40,604 bases of DNA from Microscillaceae bacterium (lineage in GTDB: Bacteria > Bacteroidota > Bacteroidia > Cytophagales > Microscillaceae): NCBI GenBank assembly GCA_025455045.1, contig JALONJ010000006.1, positions 1-40,604 of the forward strand, in the 5' to 3' direction. Below, piece after piece: positions 14,805 through 23,514 of this stretch. Below the pieces are notes generated by a model that saw only the letters and a list, made by a program, of their open reading frames with translations, was not told where the DNA came from and did not search any database. Numbering within the stretch: the stretch's first letter is position 1; each line of letters starts with the position of its first letter. Made by a program: the position numbers and the translations under genes.

Positions 14805-16799
14805 CTAGCCTTGTAGCTTACTTTGCAAAAAATTAATCATAATCTTGGCGGCTTCCTTAATCCACACAATAGATTCATTGATTTGTTGTGGGGTAGTAGC
14901 GGTATTTTGCAACAAGAGCTTACCGTGTTCGATTTCGCTCTCGATGGCTTTTACTTCTAAAAGCTGAATGGTAGCTCGAATATTATGTGCCAATTTGCGA
15001 AGTTTTTCCGCATCTTTGGTACGCAAAGCGAGGGCATACTCGGTGGATAAATCTTCAAACATTTTGATAGCCAGTTCATTGTAGCGTTTAATAAAAGCTT
15101 TGTTGCCATTAGATATTTCAATTACTTTTTTGTAATTGATATTTTCAGGGGAAATCATCAAGAGAAGAGTGTCGTGGGTTTTTTGAAAATTCATTTCAAG
15201 GGTATTTGTATTGAGAGTCATATTTGTTTTCAAATTTCGGGTGATTTTGGTATATAAATCTTGCGGATTGAAAGGCTTGGTTAGGTAGTCGTTCATACCG
15301 GCTTGTCGTACTTTGTGTTTTACTTCTGCCATTGCCGAAGCAGTAAGGGCAATAATGGGCAAGTCTTGGTATTTTTTGCCTAATTGTCTGATCAAAGTTG
15401 CCGATTTATAGCCATCCATAATCGGCATTTGCAAATCCATCAATACGACATCATATTCATTTTTTTGCACCATTTCAATTGCCTCCAAGCCATTGAGAGC
15501 AAAATCTAAGGCGGCGTTCCACTTGTGCAAAAACTGGGCGGCTACCAAGCGATTGAGTTCATTGTCCTCGACTAACAAAATGTTGGCTTGGTGCAAATTG
15601 TATTGAGTATAATCGACTAAAATAAGTTGCTCGGCAGTAGTAATGCGACTGGGGTTGCCTTTGCGCAAGCGCAATTTAAAATAAAACTTTGAACCAATGC
15701 CTACTTTGCTTACTACTTGAATAGTACTGTTTTGCAATTCTAGCAGATTTTTGGTGATGGACAAGCCCAGCCCGGTGCCACCAAATTTGCGGGTAGTATC
15801 GCTTTCCGCTTGGGTGAAGCTGTTAAAAATCTCATTGAGTTTGTCCGACTCGATGCCAATGCCGGTATCATTGACCGCAAAGTCGATGATTTCAAATTCT
15901 CCTTCTTCTTGGTTGAGGGCTACATCAATGGATACATAGCCTTGGGGCGTAAATTTGATGGCATTATCAATCAAATTGGTCAAAATTTGGGAGATGCGCA
16001 CCGAATCACCCACCAAAACCGGATTGATTTTGGGGTCAATGTTGATACGAATTTCAATGCTTTTTTCGTGGGCTTTGTATTGCAAACCCTCGACAATCGC
16101 CTCAATCAGCTCTGTCAAAACAAAATCAGCCTCTTCAAAAACCAATTTACCGGCTTCAATTTTATTAAAATCCAAAATATCATTAATCAAAGTCAATAAA
16201 TTTTCTGCCGAAAACTTGAGCGTATTCAAAGCCTGAATTTGGTCGGGGCGTGGGTTTTCTTGCAAAAGCAAATGCGTGAGCGCAATTACGGAGTTCATCG
16301 GAGTCCGAATTTCGTGGCTCATTGTCGACAAAAACTGCATTTTGGCATCGGCATTTTGCTCGGCGCGGCGTTTGGCTTTTTTGAGAATGCGCTCGCTTTT
16401 TTTGAAGTTTGTAATGTCATAGGCGTTGATTTGCAGTTCTATCACCTCTTGATAAGCCACCGATACCGGCACCAAATTGCAATACAACCAGTGGCGTTGT
16501 TCGCCGATTTGCCAATTGACTTCTTCACTATGCGCTTGTTGGGTTTGCAACACTTTATCGACAAGAGCGCGCAGATTTTGAGTAGTTTCAGGGCTGATAA
16601 AATTGGTCAAAGATTGATTGACCAAGTTTTCGCCGGATTCGTTGAGCAAACGGCAAAAGGGTATATTGACAAAGGAAAGGGTTAAATCGGGGAGAATCCG
16701 AAAAACCAATTCGGTTTGCATATTGACAATAGAAAGCAATCGCTCGGTAAGTCCGTTGGCGACAAATAAGGAGTTAAATTTTAATAAGTTTTCCCGCAT
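14805..16799 (-). CDS. Hybrid sensor histidine kinase with receiver and HPt domains
   Basis: A 664-residue cytoplasmic protein with no membrane helices. A PAS-like sensor region occupies about 20-135. The HisKA domain has MSHEIRTPMN with phospho-His162. The ATPase (about 255-385) shows LTNLIDNAIKFT, NDTGIGI and FGGTGLGLSITK. The receiver (about 405-520) has acidic residues Glu411/Asp412, phospho-Asp455 in VLMDLQMPIMDG and Lys508 in YLTKPF. A C-terminal HPt-like helical domain (about 560-655) carries KLAHNIRATIQLLEV with His605. The chain His-Asp-His would pass phosphate to an external regulator not visible here. The gene stands alone between long non-coding regions. The input ligand cannot be predicted. 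Confidence 0.93.
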   Translation of the reverse strand: MRENLLKFNSLFVANGLTERLLSIVNMQTELVFRILPDLTLSFVNIPFCRLLNESGENLVNQSLTNFISPETTQNLRALVDKVLQTQQAHSEEVNWQIGEQRHWLYCNLVPVSVAYQEVIELQINAYDITNFKKSERILKKAKRRAEQNADAKMQFLSTMSHEIRTPMNSVIALTHLLLQENPRPDQIQALNTLKFSAENLLTLINDILDFNKIEAGKLVFEEADFVLTELIEAIVEGLQYKAHEKSIEIRINIDPKINPVLVGDSVRISQILTNLIDNAIKFTPQGYVSIDVALNQEEGEFEIIDFAVNDTGIGIESDKLNEIFNSFTQAESDTTRKFGGTGLGLSITKNLLELQNSTIQVVSKVGIGSKFYFKLRLRKGNPSRITTAEQLILVDYTQYNLHQANILLVEDNELNRLVAAQFLHKWNAALDFALNGLEAIEMVQKNEYDVVLMDLQMPIMDGYKSATLIRQLGKKYQDLPIIALTASAMAEVKHKVRQAGMNDYLTKPFNPQDLYTKITRNLKTNMTLNTNTLEMNFQKTHDTLLLMISPENINYKKVIEISNGNKAFIKRYNELAIKMFEDLSTEYALALRTKDAEKLRKLAHNIRATIQLLEVKAIESEIEHGKLLLQNTATTPQQINESIVWIKEAAKIMINFLQSKLQG

Positions 16800-17232
16800 T
16801 TTCCAATCGTGTATCGCTACATTGCATACAATAATTAAATTAAAAAGTTAATGAATTGTGTGTAGTAATTATTGAATAATGAATGACGATTGAGAAAACT
16901 CAAGCCTAGCTTTTTAGAACTTTGTAGTAAAGATATGATTTTGTAATTAATTGATAATCAATATCTTGATATTGGGAAATAAATTGTAATGAATAAAAAT
17001 TACTTTATTAAAAATAATTTTTTGAGAAGAATGTGATTTGATATTTTACGTAAAATCTCGCTTTTTGGCTTAAAATCCAAGAAATATTTTAAGCAACGTT
17101 ACTGACTTTAAGAACAAATGTAAGCAAAATAACATTTAAAAAGTTCAATTTTAGCAAAAAAATTATGCTTCTTGGCGTTTTGGTTTCAGACATTTTTGCT
17201 ATTAATTGCTTTTTTTAAATTTTAGATAAACA
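16800..17232. other. Non-coding gap between divergent kinase and sugar-porter genes
   Basis: The 433-bp AT-rich divergent region must hold promoters for both genes. I see one exact dyad core (TTGATAATCAA, 16951-16961) followed by TATCTTGATATT, and short GAATAAT/GAATGAC heptads near 16875. No confident promoter pair or RNA gene. Confidence 0.5.
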
Positions 17233-18555
17233 ATGAATAAAAGCATAAAACTTGTTTTTTGGGCGATTACGGTGGCTTTGGGAGGTTTTTTGTTTGGCTT
17301 GGACACGGCGGTTATTTCAGGGGCTGAAAAAGACATTCAAGCACTTTGGCATCTTGGCGACTTTTATCACGGCTTGGCGGTGGCGATGGCTTTGTACGGT
17401 ACGGTGTTTGGGGCTTTGCTGGGGGGATTTCCGGCAGATAAGTGGGGCAGAAAACCCACCTTATTTTGGATTGGGATATTGTATTTGGTATCAGCAGTGG
17501 GGGCGGCAGTGGCTTGGGATTATTATTCATTTATATTTTTTCGGTTTTTGGGCGGTTTGGGCGTGGGAGCATCATCGGTGGCGGCTCCTTTGTATATTTC
17601 CGAAATTTCGCCCCCCAAATCGCGCGGGCAGTTGGTTGCTTTGTTTCAATTTAATATTGTATTGGGAATTTTGATTGCTTATTTTTCCAATTATATGCTC
17701 GAGAGTACCAATCCCGACGACTGGCGGTGGATGCTGGGTGTGGTAGCTTTACCTTCTTTGCTGTTTACGGTGATGGTGTTGGGCGTGCCGGAAAGCCCGC
17801 GCTGGTTGATTTTGAAAAAAGGCGACCTCAACGCTGCCAAAAAAATTTTACAAATCATCAGTGATAAGCCTCAAGAATTATTAAAAAACATTCAAGCCTC
17901 AAACACGCATCAAGCCCGCAAAAAAGTAAATTTTGGCGATGCACAATACCGACTGCCCATAATGTTGGCGTTTTTGTTTGCCTTTTTTAATCAATGGTCG
18001 GGCATCAATGCCATTATTTACTACGCGCCGCGTATTTTTCAGATGACGGGTTTGGGCAATGAGTCGGCTTTGCTGTCCACTACCGGCATTGGGTTGGTCA
18101 ATCTGATTTTTACGATTGGCGGTATGTTTTTGATAGACCGATTTGGGCGCAAAGTGCTGATGTATGTGGGTTCTTTGGGTCTCATAACTACCTTATTATT
18201 AGTGAGTTATGCGTTTTTTACCGAGCAGTTTGCCGGAGTACCGTATTACTTGTTTGTTTATATTGCTTTTTTTGCATTTTCGCAAGGGGCAGTGATTTGG
18301 GTGTTTATCAGTGAGGTATTTCCCAACGAAGTCCGCGCGTATGGGCAGGCTTTGGGAAGTTTTACCCATTGGATTTTTGCGGCAGTGATTGCCAATATTT
18401 TCCCGATATTGGCAAATACCTTGGGTGGTGGGCTGATTTTTCTGTTTTTTGGCGCAATGATGATTTTGCAATTGTTGTTTGTCTGGCGAATGATGCCCGA
18501 AACCAAAGGCATAGCTCTAGAAGATTTGGAAGGAGTGATAAGGGTAGGGCATTAA
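17233..18555 (+). CDS. MFS sugar-porter family transporter
   Basis: A 440-residue, 12-helix transporter. Sugar-porter signatures are all present: GGFLFGLDTAVISGAEKDI in helix 1, PADKWGRKP between helices 2 and 3, FRFLGGLGVGASSVAAPLYISEISP, PESPRWLI before the central loop, QWSGINAIIYYAPRIF in helix 7, DRFGRKVLM, and PETKGIALEDLE at the C-terminus. Family members carry hexoses, pentoses or inositol, usually with protons, through the inner membrane. The substrate cannot be fixed from the motifs. No sugar-catabolic gene is adjacent, so the context does not help. Confidence 0.92.
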   Translation: MNKSIKLVFWAITVALGGFLFGLDTAVISGAEKDIQALWHLGDFYHGLAVAMALYGTVFGALLGGFPADKWGRKPTLFWIGILYLVSAVGAAVAWDYYSFIFFRFLGGLGVGASSVAAPLYISEISPPKSRGQLVALFQFNIVLGILIAYFSNYMLESTNPDDWRWMLGVVALPSLLFTVMVLGVPESPRWLILKKGDLNAAKKILQIISDKPQELLKNIQASNTHQARKKVNFGDAQYRLPIMLAFLFAFFNQWSGINAIIYYAPRIFQMTGLGNESALLSTTGIGLVNLIFTIGGMFLIDRFGRKVLMYVGSLGLITTLLLVSYAFFTEQFAGVPYYLFVYIAFFAFSQGAVIWVFISEVFPNEVRAYGQALGSFTHWIFAAVIANIFPILANTLGGGLIFLFFGAMMILQLLFVWRMMPETKGIALEDLEGVIRVGH

Positions 18556-18571
18556 TGATGAGGTAATCTTA

Positions 18572-18640
18572 GGAATTAGAAATTGAGAATTAGGAATTAG
18601 AAAATGTATAACTACCTGATTATCAGCCAGAGGTGAGACC
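18572..18640. repeat. Heptad array plus dyad and CCAGAGG arm (inverted relative to 423-534)
   Basis: GGAATTA, GAAATTG, AGAATTA, GGAATTA heptads are followed by TATAACTAC, the dyad core CTGATTATCAG (18616-18626), then CCAGAGGTGAGACC. The reverse complement repeats the order seen near 430. Confidence 0.75.
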
Positions 18641-18665
18641 GGAGATAAGCTAAGAATGTAAGTAA

Positions 18666-18676
18666 CTGATAATCAA
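18666..18676. repeat. Dyad repeat core CTGATAATCAA
   Basis: Preceded by GTAAGTAA and followed by GTGTTTAT. Confidence 0.65.
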
Positions 18677-18706
18677 GTGTTTATTTTTGATGGAAAGTAA
18701 TCAAAA

Positions 18707-18724
18707 CCGGCTTGGCAAAGCCGG
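18707..18724. repeat. CCGGCTT hairpin
   Basis: Arms CCGGCTT and AAGCCGG with a 4-nt loop. It is about 150 bp after the sugar-porter stop and has no clear T-tract. Confidence 0.55.
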
Positions 18725-18873
18725 AACAGTCGGAGACCTTTCATTTATTGAGGTTTGAAGTCAAAATAAGACTTCCCGCAACCGATTTGGTAAATAACTG
18801 AAAATCAAACACTTACAAATATCGATTATGAGATGATTGACAAATGAAGTTTATGGTGCGCTTAAAACAGCTA

Positions 18874-19086
18874 GGGATTTTGGTTTTTTGAACCATTATC
18901 AGGCACGAATATAGTTGCCTGTGGGGACACAGGCAACGGCAAAGGGGATTTTGGTTTTTTGAACCATTATCAGGCACGAATATAGTTGCCTGTGGGGACA
19001 CAGGCAACGGTAAAGGGGATTTTGGTTTTTTGAACCATTATCAGGCACGAATATAGTTGCCTGTGGGGACACAGGCAACGGTAAAG
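18874..19086. repeat. Three tandem 71-bp units, each with a perfect 10-bp hairpin
   Basis: Units start at 18874, 18945 and 19016 and are almost identical. Each contains GGGATTTTGGTTTTTTGAAC, TTATCAGGCACGAATATA, and a stem GTTGCCTGTG / CACAGGCAAC closed by a GGGA loop. The array ends 8 bp before the stop codon of the minus-strand barrel gene, so it may form its 3' untranslated end. There are no spacers of different sequence, so it is not a CRISPR array. Confidence 0.9.
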
Positions 19087-19093
19087 CAATTAT

Positions 19094-19897
19094 CTATCTT
19101 CTCCTTTTAAAAATATTTTTTTTCTCAATTCCTCCTCCCTCTTCTACGCGACTGCCTCCAATCGGGATTGTATAGCCTAATGAGATATAAAAATTGCGGT
19201 TCATTAGCTTTAAATTAGGCTCGGTGGACACTTCGGGTTTATCGAGCAAATTGAGCAAACCCATTCCAAATCGTTGCTCAAGTACAATAAACCCCGGACC
19301 GGCATTGATACCCAAACCTAATCCGGCTTGAAAGCCAAAATCAAAGGCATTATCGATGTATTGGTCATCGCCGGTATAATTTTCCGGTTCTTTATCAAAC
19401 CTTATTTTATAATTCTCTGTAAGACTTTCGGAGTTGGCAGGGGTATTTATATCTACATATTCTTCTTTATACCGAAATTTACCGCCTGTACCATAAGCTA
19501 CATAAGGTCCTAGGTTGATGATGACCTGTACGTTCTGATCACCAAATTGAAGGCTTCCTAAAATCGGCACTTCCACATAATTTAAAAAATATTGATACTT
19601 TTCGGTATATTCTTCATCAGAGTCAAAATCTTCGTACAAAAGTTTTAACCCTTTTTGCACATAGTTAATCTCAGGTTGGATAGAAAAAGGACCGGCAATC
19701 GGTAAATTGACCGACACACCAAACATTGAACCTAAGTTGTAGCGGGGCGCATTGCCGGTAAGTGTACTGCGTCTGAAATTGTCATTGATTGCCATATTGG
19801 AGTAAGTAATTCCCCCACGCGGCATAATCAAAATTTGGGCATTTGTGTTGTCATAGAGCAATACAAATAGCAAGATGTAAAAGAAGTTTTTTCTCAT
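19094..19897 (-). CDS. PorT-family outer-membrane beta-barrel protein
   Basis: A 267-residue protein with signal peptide FFYILLFVLLYDNTNAQ. Features typical of the Bacteroidota outer-membrane beta-barrel (PorT-like) group include MPRGGITYSNMAIN, GSMFGVSVNLPIAGPFSIQPEINYVQKGLKL, YVEVPILGSLQFG, NLGPYVAYGTGG, FGFQAGLGLGINAGPGFIVLEQRFG and a final FYISLGYTIPIGG strand. The C-terminus adds a basic tail (KKNIFKRRR). Probably an eight- to ten-stranded barrel; cargo is unknown. It is not in an obvious operon. A 71-bp tandem repeat lies directly beyond its stop codon. Confidence 0.85.
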   Translation of the reverse strand: MRKNFFYILLFVLLYDNTNAQILIMPRGGITYSNMAINDNFRRSTLTGNAPRYNLGSMFGVSVNLPIAGPFSIQPEINYVQKGLKLLYEDFDSDEEYTEKYQYFLNYVEVPILGSLQFGDQNVQVIINLGPYVAYGTGGKFRYKEEYVDINTPANSESLTENYKIRFDKEPENYTGDDQYIDNAFDFGFQAGLGLGINAGPGFIVLEQRFGMGLLNLLDKPEVSTEPNLKLMNRNFYISLGYTIPIGGSRVEEGGGIEKKNIFKRRR

Positions 19898-19970
19898 AAA
19901 AATTGGGATTTATTGAAGTTAATAAATTTATTTTTGGTTAAGAAATAGAAGGTCTATTTTTTATAAATCA

Positions 19971-19981
19971 TTGATAATCAA
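19971..19981. repeat. Dyad repeat core TTGATAATCAA
   Basis: Flanked by ATAAATCA and CACTTTA, 74 bp upstream of the barrel gene start. Confidence 0.7.
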
Positions 19982-20114
19982 CACTTTACAAAAAAAGTAC
20001 ATTTCTTTTCCAATGCTATATTGTATTACAAATTTTTAACCAAAAAACATTTGAATTTAACAATTGCTACTAAGTTGTTTTAAAAAAATAAAAAGAATCT
20101 TGGCAGTTTCTCAA

Positions 20115-20304
20115 GAAAATTGTAATGCAGGTTCTCTAGCCTGCCTGCGCAAGTGGCTTTAAACCACCGTTAAGCTAAATAATTCATTCAAGGAAGTCGA
20201 AAATCAATAAAAAAGTTCTTTGCCCATTTTGAGGAGATTCTAGCTTTATTCTAAGCCTATACTCATTTACGCGCGTAGGCTTGACAGCTTGCGTTACAAT
20301 TTTC
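20115..20304. mobile_element. AAAATTGTAATGCAGG inverted-repeat element, copy A
   Basis: Left end GAAAATTGTAATGCAGG and right end GCGTTACAATTTTC are complementary, with TCTAGCCTGC-type subterminal repeats. The interior has TTTGCCCATTTTGAGGA and TTTATTCTAAGCCT. Related copies lie at 35761-35965 (full), 37173-37267 and 23150-23212 (partial). Confidence 0.75.
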
Positions 20305-20329
20305 CTGCAAAGATGTGAACATTCATAAA

Positions 20330-20459
20330 TCTAAAAATTCATAACTCTTTGATTACCATATTTATAAAATAAATTCGAAAATTCATAACTCTTTGATTAC
20401 CAGTTATTTATAAAATAAATTCGAAAATTTGAAAATTCATAATTAACTGATTATCAATA
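20330..20459. repeat. Three tandem units carrying degenerate dyads
   Basis: AAAATTCATAACTCTTTGATT-type segments recur three times, each followed by TATTTATAAAATAAA. The dyad decays in the first two (TTTGATTACCA) and is intact in the third (CTGATTATCAA, 20447-20457). Confidence 0.7.
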
Positions 20460-20477
20460 TTTTATAAAATAAAAAAA

Positions 20478-20505
20478 CCTTCCCTAAACTTAGGCAAGGC
20501 TTTTT
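20478..20505. terminator. Hairpin with flanking A and T tracts
   Basis: CCTT-C-CCTAA pairs with TTAGG-C-AAGG, with A7 to the left and T5 to the right, so it could work on either strand. On the minus strand it is about 500 bp downstream of the acs stop, and no plus-strand gene precedes it closely. Confidence 0.45.
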
Positions 20506-20573
20506 GCACTTATATGGTCAGCTTACATTTTTTCGATTGATAAAGTTTAATTTTTAGAGATGTGGATAAGTAA

Positions 20574-20624
20574 TGAATAGTGAATAATGTAGAATGAATA
20601 ATTTTTTAATTACTTGATAATCAA
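20574..20624. repeat. GAATAAT heptad array ending in a dyad core
   Basis: GAATAGT, GAATAAT, GTAGAAT, GAATAAT, then TTTTTTAATTAC and TTGATAATCAA (20614-20624). It is an inverted relative of 14723-14778. Confidence 0.75.
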
Positions 20625-20674
20625 TCGGTTATCAAAAAATATTGTACGCATTATTTTGTTCTTGTTACTAAGAA

Positions 20675-20767
20675 ATTAGAAATTGACAATTCAAAGTGAA
20701 AAATAAGCCCTAGGAATTAGAAATTAACAATTTGGAATTAGGAATTATATAGATGCCTGATTATCAA
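20675..20767. repeat. GAATTAG heptad arrays ending in a dyad core
   Basis: Two arrays of GAAATTA/GGAATTA/ACAATTT units (20675-20700, 20712-20748) are followed by CTGATTATCAA (20757-20767). Confidence 0.7.
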
Positions 20768-20839
20768 GACTTTATAGACTATTAATTGTCAACTTATTTT
20801 CACTCTATTCCCCAGCTACAAAATCAAGTAACCAATTAT

Positions 20840-20998
20840 AAGAAATTGGGAATTAATAATTAGGAATTAGAAATTATTTAATTGCCTGATTTTCAATTAA
20901 TTATCTTTTTAAAAGTGTCACTTTATTTTGAATCTGTTCCTAATTTAATTCAATTGATAATTAGATAGTTATATCAATTCTCAATTCCCAATTCCTAA
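20840..20998. repeat. Further GAATTAG heptads with two weak dyads before the acs 3' end
   Basis: GAAATTG, GGAATTA, ATAATTA, GGAATTA, GAAATTA at 20843-20877 are followed by CTGATTTTCAA. After TTGATAATTAG (20954-20964) come CAATTCT, CAATTCC, CAATTCC heptads that run up to the acs stop codon. Confidence 0.65.
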
Positions 20999-22896
20999 AG
21001 CCCTGCGCCCACTTTGATTTCCTCTACCACTTCGGGGTTGAGCAAAGTCGTAATATCGCCTAAGTTGGATCCATCACCTTCGGCAATTTTTCGTAAGATA
21101 CGGCGCATAATTTTGCCGGAGCGCGTTTTGGGCAAACCACTGACAATCAGTATTTTATCGGGTTTGGCAATGGGTCCAATGATTTTATTTACCGTACTGA
21201 TGATACTCGATTTCATTGCGTCTTTGTCGTGCGATTGCCCATCTTTTTCCAAAACGACATAAGCATAAATGCCTTGCCCTTTGATGTCGTGTGGATAACC
21301 CACTACGGCTGATTCATTGACCAACGGGTGTTCGTTGATAGCGTTTTCGACTTCGGCAGTACCCAATCGGTGTCCTGAAACGTTGATTACATCGTCCACC
21401 CGACCCAAGATTCGATAGTAGCCGTCTTCATCGCGTTTTACGCCATCGCCGGTAAAGTACAAACCTTTGTAAGTCGAGAAATAGGTTTGGCGGCATCTTT
21501 CGTGGTCGCCGTAAGTGGTACGGAGCATCGAGGGCCAAGGAAATTTGATACACAAATTACCCTCTACGCCATTGCCTTTGAGTTCTTTGCCTTCGCTATC
21601 CACCAAAATCGGTTGAATACCCGGCAGAGGCAAAGTAGCATAAGCCGGTTTGGTAGGCGTAATTCCGGCAATAGGAGAAATCATCATGCCGCCGGTTTCG
21701 GTTTGCCACCAAGTATCCACAATCGGGCATTTGCCTTTGCCGATGTGGGTATGATACCACTGCCAAGCTTCGACATTGATAGGCTCGCCCACCGTTCCCA
21801 ATACTTTCAAAGAACTTAAGTTGAAAGGGGTTACGGGGTCTAAGCCCGAAGCTTGCAAAGAGCGAATAGCGGTAGGCGCGGTATAGAAATGCGTAACTTT
21901 GTGTTTTTCAATGATTTCCCAAAAACGCCCCACGTGCGGATAAGTCGGGATTCCTTCAAACATTACCACCGTTGAACCCGACAAAAGTGGCCCATAAACA
22001 ATGTAGGAGTGACCGGTAATCCAACCAATATCCGCCGAACACCAGTAAATATCGCCGGCATCAATTTGAAATACATTTTCAAAAGTATATTGGGTATAAA
22101 CCATATAGCCGCCGGTGGTATGCACTACACCTTTGGGCTTGCCGGTAGAACCGGAAGTGTAGAGGATAAACAGCATATCTTCGCTATCCATCTCTTGGGC
22201 TTTGTTTTCGGTGCTTACGCCTTCGGTTTCGTCGTGCCACCATACATCGCGCCCGGGAGTCATATTGATAGCTTCGCCGGTACGTTTTAAGACGATTACT
22301 TTTTCTACGGTAGGGCAACGCTCAAGCGCTTCGTCGACAATGGTTTTGATGCCAATGTTTTTGCCACCGCGATATGAGCCATCAGAAGTGAGAACCAATT
22401 TACATTCGGCATCTATAATTCTATCCGAAAGGGAGTTAGCCGAAAAACCGGCAAAAACTACGGAGTGAACCGCGCCAACTCGCGCACAAGCCAGCATTGC
22501 GATGGTAGCTTCGGGCAACATCGGTAAATAGATGGCTACGCGGTCGCCTTTTTGTACGCCGTTTTTTAGTAAAACATTGGCAAATTGACAAACTTTTTCG
22601 TGCAATTGCTTGTAAGTGAGGGTGATAGAAGGCTCGTCGGGGCTATTGGATTCCCAAATAATGGCGGGGCGGTCGGCGTGGGTAAACATACGGCGTTCGA
22701 AAATATTTTCGGTAATATTTAATTTACCGCCTTTGAACCACTCTACTTTGGGTTCTTCAAAATTCCACTCGAGGGTGGTATCCCATTTTTTGCGCCAGTA
22801 AAACGTTTGGGCTATATCTGACCAAAAGTCTTCGGGGTTGCTCACGCTTTTTTGATATTCGTGAAAGTAACCACCTAATGTATTGATTCTCAGCAT
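20995..22896 (-). CDS. acs: Acetyl-CoA synthetase (acetate--CoA ligase, AMP-forming)
   Basis: The 633-residue enzyme joins acetate, ATP and CoA to give acetyl-CoA, AMP and pyrophosphate. The N-terminal ACAS segment (YWRKKWDTTLEWNFEEPKVEWFKGGKLNI-like start) precedes the AMP-binding domain. Its P-loop is YTSGSTGKPKGVVHT (about residue 250), followed by WWQTETGGMMISP and YFTGDGVKRDEDGYYRILGRVDD. The C-terminal lid holds LPKTRSGKIMRRILRKIA; the Lys in SGKIMRR is the residue acetylated in studied Acs enzymes. Length matches the family. It lies downstream of the symporter and porin genes on the same strand, so it is likely the activating step of the acetate module. The gap to the symporter is over 600 bp and filled with repeats, so it may have its own promoter. 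Confidence 0.96.
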   Translation of the reverse strand: MLRINTLGGYFHEYQKSVSNPEDFWSDIAQTFYWRKKWDTTLEWNFEEPKVEWFKGGKLNITENIFERRMFTHADRPAIIWESNSPDEPSITLTYKQLHEKVCQFANVLLKNGVQKGDRVAIYLPMLPEATIAMLACARVGAVHSVVFAGFSANSLSDRIIDAECKLVLTSDGSYRGGKNIGIKTIVDEALERCPTVEKVIVLKRTGEAINMTPGRDVWWHDETEGVSTENKAQEMDSEDMLFILYTSGSTGKPKGVVHTTGGYMVYTQYTFENVFQIDAGDIYWCSADIGWITGHSYIVYGPLLSGSTVVMFEGIPTYPHVGRFWEIIEKHKVTHFYTAPTAIRSLQASGLDPVTPFNLSSLKVLGTVGEPINVEAWQWYHTHIGKGKCPIVDTWWQTETGGMMISPIAGITPTKPAYATLPLPGIQPILVDSEGKELKGNGVEGNLCIKFPWPSMLRTTYGDHERCRQTYFSTYKGLYFTGDGVKRDEDGYYRILGRVDDVINVSGHRLGTAEVENAINEHPLVNESAVVGYPHDIKGQGIYAYVVLEKDGQSHDKDAMKSSIISTVNKIIGPIAKPDKILIVSGLPKTRSGKIMRRILRKIAEGDGSNLGDITTLLNPEVVEEIKVGAGL

Positions 22897-23041
22897 ATTG
22901 TAAGTTTTTTAAAATTTTCAAAAAATGATATTAATTTTTTTAAGATTTGTAGATTCGGTTAGCGTATGCGTCGATAGTTAGGTCTTTTAGATTAAATAAG
23001 GTTCTCGATAATACTACTGTACGAAACTTTAGATCCACCGA

Positions 23042-23083
23042 GGCGCAAAGTATCTAAGCATCTGATTATCAATACTTTGCGCC
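23042..23083. repeat. GGCGCAAAGTAT hairpin with a dyad in the loop
   Basis: 12-bp arms GGCGCAAAGTAT and ATACTTTGCGCC flank an 18-nt loop that holds most of a CTGATTATCAA dyad core (23062-23072). A weaker outer pair (AATACTAC near 23010 and GTAGTATT near 23120) encloses it. The CTTAGCGTCTTTGCG text resembles a widespread bacterial intergenic repeat type. Confidence 0.75.
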
Positions 23084-23149
23084 TTAGCGTCTTTGCGAGA
23101 AAATATAATTGTATAGTAGTATTGTTCTCGACATCTTTAAAGGAATTGT

Positions 23150-23212
23150 TTATCTTAGATGCGGTCTAAAGCCGCTTACGCGTGCAGGCTAGACAGCCTG
23201 CGTTACAATTTT
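23150..23212. repeat. Partial copy of the AAAATTGTAATGCAGG element
   Basis: Contains GCAGGCTAGACAGCCTGC and GTTACAATTTT, matching the right ends of the copies at 20115 and 35761. The left end is absent. Confidence 0.65.
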
Positions 23213-23226
23213 TTTTGCGGCTTTGC

Positions 23227-23397
23227 GCGATTTACTTTTTGTAATTACTTGATTATCAAGCATTTATACCTTTGCGTCTTAGCGCGATTTATTTTTTGTA
23301 ATTAATTGATTATCAGGTATTTATACCTTAGCGTCTTAGTGCGATTTATTTTTTGTAATTAATTGACTATCAGGTATTTATACAATAAAAATAAAGT
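23227..23397. repeat. Three tandem 57-bp units, each with one dyad
   Basis: Units start at 23227, 23284 and 23341. Each has GCGATTTA, TTTTTTGTAATTA, a dyad core (TTGATTATCAA, TTGATTATCAG, TTGACTATCAG), then TATTTATAC and TTAGCGTCTTAG. The dyad is thus amplified as part of a larger unit. Confidence 0.85.
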
Positions 23398-23493
23398 CAT
23401 CAAAATCATTGTCAAAAAAATAAAGAAATAATCTAGGTCAAAATCTAGGAATTTCCAAATTCAAAAATTCGAAAATTCCTATTTTTGATACTT

Positions 23494-23514
23494 CCCCTTC
23501 GGGGGTTGGGGGGC
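23494..23514. repeat. GC-rich palindrome abutting the symporter stop codon
   Basis: TTCCCCTTCGGGGGTTGGGGGG runs directly into the TAG stop (complement of 23514-23516). It is a member of the CCCTC/GAGGG family. Confidence 0.7.

Noticed and set aside
18874..19086. CRISPR array
   Set aside because: Units are continuous and identical, with no unique spacers and no cas genes nearby.
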